From: Candidatus Omnitrophota bacterium
GTDB taxonomy: Bacteria; Omnitrophota; Gorgyraeia; Tantalellales; Tantalellaceae
Assembly: GCA_030631915.1 (NCBI GenBank)
Contig: DAOVKF010000046.1
Location: 1 to 10,564, forward strand
DNA length: 10,564 nucleotides
Reading direction: 5' to 3'
Shown here: one piece after another, positions 7,414 to 10,564 of the stretch
How the letters are laid out: the number at the start of each line of letters is the position of its first letter
Position numbering within the stretch: position 1 is the stretch's first letter
The notes under the pieces: model-generated
The model's input: only the letters and a program-made list of their open reading frames with translations
Told to the model about the DNA's origin: nothing
Databases searched by the model: none
Translations under genes and position numbers: made by a program

Positions 7414-8665
7414 ATACCACTCCCTCAGAGGCATGCCGGACATCCCGCCCGAAGAAGCGAAATTGTTCCGCTGGGTCGAGGACAGGGCGCGGGAGGTTTT
7501 TGGCCTGTTTGAATTCTCTGAGATCCGTACGCCTCTTCTGGAAGAGACGGAAGTTTTCAAACGCAGCATAGGGGAGGATACGGATATTGTCGGGAAGGAG
7601 ATGTATTCTTTTCCCGACAGGGGGGGGAAGGACATATCACTTCGTCCGGAAGGGACAGCTTCGGTCGTCCGCGCCTATATAGAACATGGCTGGCACACGG
7701 GACCTGATATCCTTAAATTATTTTATATGGGGCCCATGTTCCGGGGGGAACGCCCGCAAAAGGGACGGCTCAGACAATTCCACCAGATAGGGGCTGAAAT
7801 AATGGGCTCCTCCGGTCCCTATCTTGACGCGGAGCTCATCCTGAGCCTTGTGTCCGTGCTGGAAAGCCTGAAGGTCAAAGGCTATGAAATATCCCTGAAC
7901 TCGCTCGGGTGCGTGTCCGACCGGGTTTCCTATAGAACGGCGTTGAAAGATTTTTTACTTGAGGAAAAAGCGGACCTTTGTGATGACTGCGGACGAAGGG
8001 TCGAGACCAATGTCCTCCGTGTGCTTGATTGTAAACGCGCCGGGTGCGGCTCGGTACTGAAGAACGCTCCACGTATCGCGGATTATCTTTGCGCGCGGTG
8101 CGCGAAAGAACATAATGACCTGGTGAGCATACTCGGCGGCATGCAGGTGGATTTCAGCCGGAACGATTATATGGTCAGAGGCCTTGATTATTACACCGGG
8201 ACCGTATTTGAAGTGGTCCATCCCGCTTTAGGGGCGCAAAACGCGGTCGCTGCCGGAGGCAGATACGACGATCTTACGAAACAGATGGGTGGTCCGGATG
8301 TCGGGGCCGCGGGATACTCTATAGGCGTAGAGAGGATACTGCTTGCTGTCGGGAAAGAGGCAGTCCCCTGCGTCCGGCCGGGAGTGTTAATAGTGGCCGT
8401 TGACGATCTTTCCCGGGACGAAGCGTTCCGGCTCACGAACGGATTCCGGGCGGAGGGGATCTCCTGTGACATGGATCATTCGGGCCGTTCTCTTAAAGGC
8501 GGGCTTAGAAGGGCCAATAAAGAGAAAAGGAGAAACGTTATCTTACTGGGCGAGGATGAGGTGAAAAAGGGGCGGATACTGTTGAAAGACATGAAGAGCG
8601 GCGAGCAGAGGAGCCTTTCTTTCGAAGAAGCGGTGAGGGCCTTGAAGGAAGTTGAAGAAATATGA
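7406..8665 (+). CDS. hisS: Histidyl-tRNA synthetase
   Basis: This 419-residue class II synthetase (family about 420) charges tRNA-His with histidine in the cytosol. LRPEGTA (79-85) and the motif 2 segment MFRGERPQKGRLRQFHQ (111-127, with Arg113 and Glu115) form the ATP/aminoacyl site. VRGLDYYTG (257-265) is the histidine-specific loop with the catalytic Arg258, and GGRYDDL plus GYSIGVER (303-310) make up the rest of the site and motif 3. The anticodon-binding domain is about 325-415. An inserted region (190-235) carries six cysteines (192, 195, 209, 214, 229, 232); similar Cys-rich inserts occur in many bacterial HisRS proteins and may bind a metal. The ATG lies inside the HU gene end (8-nt overlap) with no good Shine-Dalgarno, which suggests translational coupling. 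The end overlaps aspS by 4 nt. Confidence 0.98.
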   Translation: MSKYHSLRGMPDIPPEEAKLFRWVEDRAREVFGLFEFSEIRTPLLEETEVFKRSIGEDTDIVGKEMYSFPDRGGKDISLRPEGTASVVRAYIEHGWHTGPDILKLFYMGPMFRGERPQKGRLRQFHQIGAEIMGSSGPYLDAELILSLVSVLESLKVKGYEISLNSLGCVSDRVSYRTALKDFLLEEKADLCDDCGRRVETNVLRVLDCKRAGCGSVLKNAPRIADYLCARCAKEHNDLVSILGGMQVDFSRNDYMVRGLDYYTGTVFEVVHPALGAQNAVAAGGRYDDLTKQMGGPDVGAAGYSIGVERILLAVGKEAVPCVRPGVLIVAVDDLSRDEAFRLTNGFRAEGISCDMDHSGRSLKGGLRRANKEKRRNVILLGEDEVKKGRILLKDMKSGEQRSLSFEEAVRALKEVEEI

Positions 8666-10422
8666 TGAGAACGCATAATTGCGGAGAGCTTAAACGGGAA
8701 CATGTCTCAAAAAAGGTGTTTCTTTGCGGCTGGATCTGCTCCAGGAGGGACCACGGCGAGATCATTTTCATGGATATAAGGGATAAACACGGGATAACCC
8801 AGATCGTGTTCGACCCCGAGAAGAATAAAGACGCGCACCGGAAAGCGCATATGGTCAGGAACGAATACTGTGTGGGGGTATCCGGGGTTGTTTTCCAGAG
8901 GCCGGAAGGGACAGTGAATCCGAAGATATCCACGGGGGAAATAGAAGTGGAAGTGGATGAAATAGAAGTTTTCTCGGAATCCCTTACACCCCCGTTCGAG
9001 ATCAAGGATACGGAAAATGTGTCCGAAGAGATAAGGCTTAAATACCGGTATCTGGACCTGAGGCGCCCCTGTATGCAGAACAAGCTCGGCATAAGGCATA
9101 GAACGCACAAGTTCATTTTCGATTTTCTTGATGACGAAGGTTTTATCACGGTCGAAACGCCCATGCTGACGAAATCCACGCCGGAAGGCGCGCGCGATTA
9201 CCTTGTGCCTTCCAGACTTCAGCAGGGGAGTTTTTACGCGTTACCCCAGTCGCCCCAGTTGTTTAAACAGCTGTTGATGGTTTCCGGCGCGGAGAAATAT
9301 TTCCAGATGGCCAGATGTTTCCGCGATGAGGATCTCCGCGCGGACAGGCAGCCCGAGTTTACCCAGCTGGATATGGAGATGGCCTTTGTCGATCAGGAAG
9401 ACGTGTTTGATGTCTGTGAGCGTTTGTTCCAGGGGCTCTTTTCCACGGTCCACGGGCGAAAGGTCGATGTCCCTTTTCAGAGGATGGCTCATGAGGAGGC
9501 GATGAGCCGTTACGGCACGGATAAACCGGATATGCGGTTTGACCTCTGTCTGCGTGACCTTACCTCTGATGTCAGTGATTGCGATTTCAGGATATTTCAG
9601 GATGTTCTCGGGTCAGGCGGCAGGGTGACGGGACTGGCCGCGCCGGGCTATGGGAATATCAGCCGCAGGGAGATAGACGACCTCACCGCTTTTGTCGCCG
9701 AATACGGCGCCAGGGGCCTGGCGTATTTCAAGGTAGAGGAAAATGAACTGGTTTCCCCTATAGCCAGGTTCTTTTCCGAAGAGACCCTTCGGCTTCTCAG
9801 AAGGAACACAGGAGCCGATACCGGTGATATGATATTTATCGTGGCTGACTCAAAGGAGACCTCGCGTGAAGCCATGGGAGCTCTCAGATCGAGGATAGGG
9901 AAGGAAAAAGGGCTTTGCAACGGCGATGTCTTTAAATTCGTGTGGGTGGTGGATTTCCCGCTCTTTAAATTCAACAGGGATGAAAAAAAATGGGAGAGCG
10001 AGCATCATCCGTTCACTTCTTTTCGCGAGGAAGACCTGAAGCACATGGAAAACAACGAGCTTTCCAGGGTAAGGGCGAAGTCTTACGATCTTGTCCTGAA
10101 CGGGAGCGAGATAGGATCGGGGAGCATAAGGATCCACCGCAGGGATATACAGCGGAAAATATTCGATGTGCTGGGTATCGCGAAGGAAGAATATGAGAAA
10201 AAGTTCGGTTTTTTGCTCGAGTCTTTTTGCTACGGGCCTCCTCCGCACGGCGGCGTCGCGTTCGGTATTGACAGGATTATCGCGCTTTTTACCGGGGATC
10301 CGTCAATACGCGAGGTCATCCCGTTCCCCAAGACTCAGAAAGGGATATGCCCGCTGACCGGAGCGCCTTCTGCGGTTGACGCGGGACAGCTCAGAGATCT
10401 GGGACTGAGGCCCAGGGAGTAA
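8662..10422 (+). CDS. aspS: Aspartyl-tRNA synthetase, probably non-discriminating (Asp/Asn)
   Basis: This 586-residue bacterial-type class II synthetase (family about 590) charges tRNA with aspartate. The order is an N-terminal OB anticodon domain (about 15-105), a catalytic domain with QSPQLFKQLLM (196-206), motif 2 FRDEDLRADRQPEFTQLD (220-237), a GAD insertion (about 285-425), and motif 3 GVAFGIDR (531-538). In the OB domain, RRDHG has His31, and RPEG has Gly83 where discriminating enzymes such as E. coli carry Leu and Lys. This His/Gly pair marks the non-discriminating enzymes of Pseudomonas type, which also charge tRNA-Asn with Asp for amidation by GatCAB. The ATGA overlap (8662-8665) with the hisS stop and AAGGAAG at 8645-8651 support this start; a second ATG follows directly at 8665. 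Discrimination is inferred from two residues; the enzyme class is certain. Confidence 0.98.
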   Translation: MMRTHNCGELKREHVSKKVFLCGWICSRRDHGEIIFMDIRDKHGITQIVFDPEKNKDAHRKAHMVRNEYCVGVSGVVFQRPEGTVNPKISTGEIEVEVDEIEVFSESLTPPFEIKDTENVSEEIRLKYRYLDLRRPCMQNKLGIRHRTHKFIFDFLDDEGFITVETPMLTKSTPEGARDYLVPSRLQQGSFYALPQSPQLFKQLLMVSGAEKYFQMARCFRDEDLRADRQPEFTQLDMEMAFVDQEDVFDVCERLFQGLFSTVHGRKVDVPFQRMAHEEAMSRYGTDKPDMRFDLCLRDLTSDVSDCDFRIFQDVLGSGGRVTGLAAPGYGNISRREIDDLTAFVAEYGARGLAYFKVEENELVSPIARFFSEETLRLLRRNTGADTGDMIFIVADSKETSREAMGALRSRIGKEKGLCNGDVFKFVWVVDFPLFKFNRDEKKWESEHHPFTSFREEDLKHMENNELSRVRAKSYDLVLNGSEIGSGSIRIHRRDIQRKIFDVLGIAKEEYEKKFGFLLESFCYGPPPHGGVAFGIDRIIALFTGDPSIREVIPFPKTQKGICPLTGAPSAVDAGQLRDLGLRPRE

Positions 10423-10428
10423 AAGGAT

Positions 10429-10564
10429 ATGGGATTTAGTGGCTGGAGAAGGATACTTGTGAAAAGCCTGCTCCGGGGTGTTCCGTACAGAAGCTTGAAC
10501 GTCACACGTAACTACAATTCCGACGCGGCCGAGCCTGGAAAAATAAAGTTTAAACAAATACGAT
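10429..10564 (+). CDS. Start of an unrecognised protein, cut by the window end
   Basis: A frame opens with ATG at 10429, 6 nt after the aspS stop, and stays open to the window end (45 codons). It reads MGFSGWRRILVKSLLRG, then VPYRSLNVTRNYNSDA and further polar, basic residues. I recognise no family. A GTG in the same frame at 10459 has a better ribosome site (GGAGAAGGA, 10444-10452, 6 nt away) and may be the true start. Spacing suggests it belongs to the HU-hisS-aspS transcript. The fragment is short, so a chance open frame is possible. Confidence 0.4.
   Translation, partial: MGFSGWRRILVKSLLRGVPYRSLNVTRNYNSDAAEPGKIKFKQIR

Overview
The window holds the end of one secreted protein gene, five complete housekeeping genes plus a phosphate transporter gene, and the first codons of another gene. 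All are on the + strand. The organism is a bacterium: two sigma70-type promoters, Shine-Dalgarno sites ahead of several genes, a bacterial-type DnaE and a bacterial-type AspRS with a GAD insertion all point that way. Ile ATA and Arg AGG/CGG codons are frequent and base composition is close to balanced (judged by eye). A PD40/TolB-like repeat protein with a PEP-CTERM-like tail, a GuaB3-type IMPDH relative and a probable non-discriminating AspRS suggest an uncultured Gram-negative lineage, possibly Omnitrophota (PVC group). This placement is an inference from style and would need a phylogeny.

Layout. (a) 2-454: C-terminal 150 residues of a surface or secreted protein with a beta-propeller-like repeat and a possible exosortase-type sorting tail. 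(b) 455-650: intergenic region with an imperfect inverted-repeat structure (506-559) followed immediately by a strong promoter (566-594). (c) 651-7016: three closely spaced genes: a Na+/phosphate cotransporter with a PhoU-like tail, a guaB3-type IMPDH/GMP reductase family enzyme, and dnaE, with gaps of 24 and 27 nt. They could be one transcript. (d) 7017-7131: intergenic region with a second promoter (7036-7064) built like the first. (e) 7132-10422: an HU/IHF-family protein, hisS and aspS, joined by 8-nt and 4-nt overlaps and so probably translationally coupled. (f) 10429 to the window end: an open, unrecognised reading frame close behind aspS.

Functionally this is a core information-processing block: purine nucleotide supply, the replicative polymerase, a nucleoid protein and two aminoacyl-tRNA synthetases. 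I see no mobile element, CRISPR array, tRNA or rRNA gene, phage gene or toxin-antitoxin pair. No undescribed multi-gene system is evident. The points most worth following are the residues marking AspRS as non-discriminating, the intact PHP metal site of DnaE, the GuaB3-type enzyme outside its best-known hosts, the shared extended -10 promoter architecture, and the structured element at 506-559.
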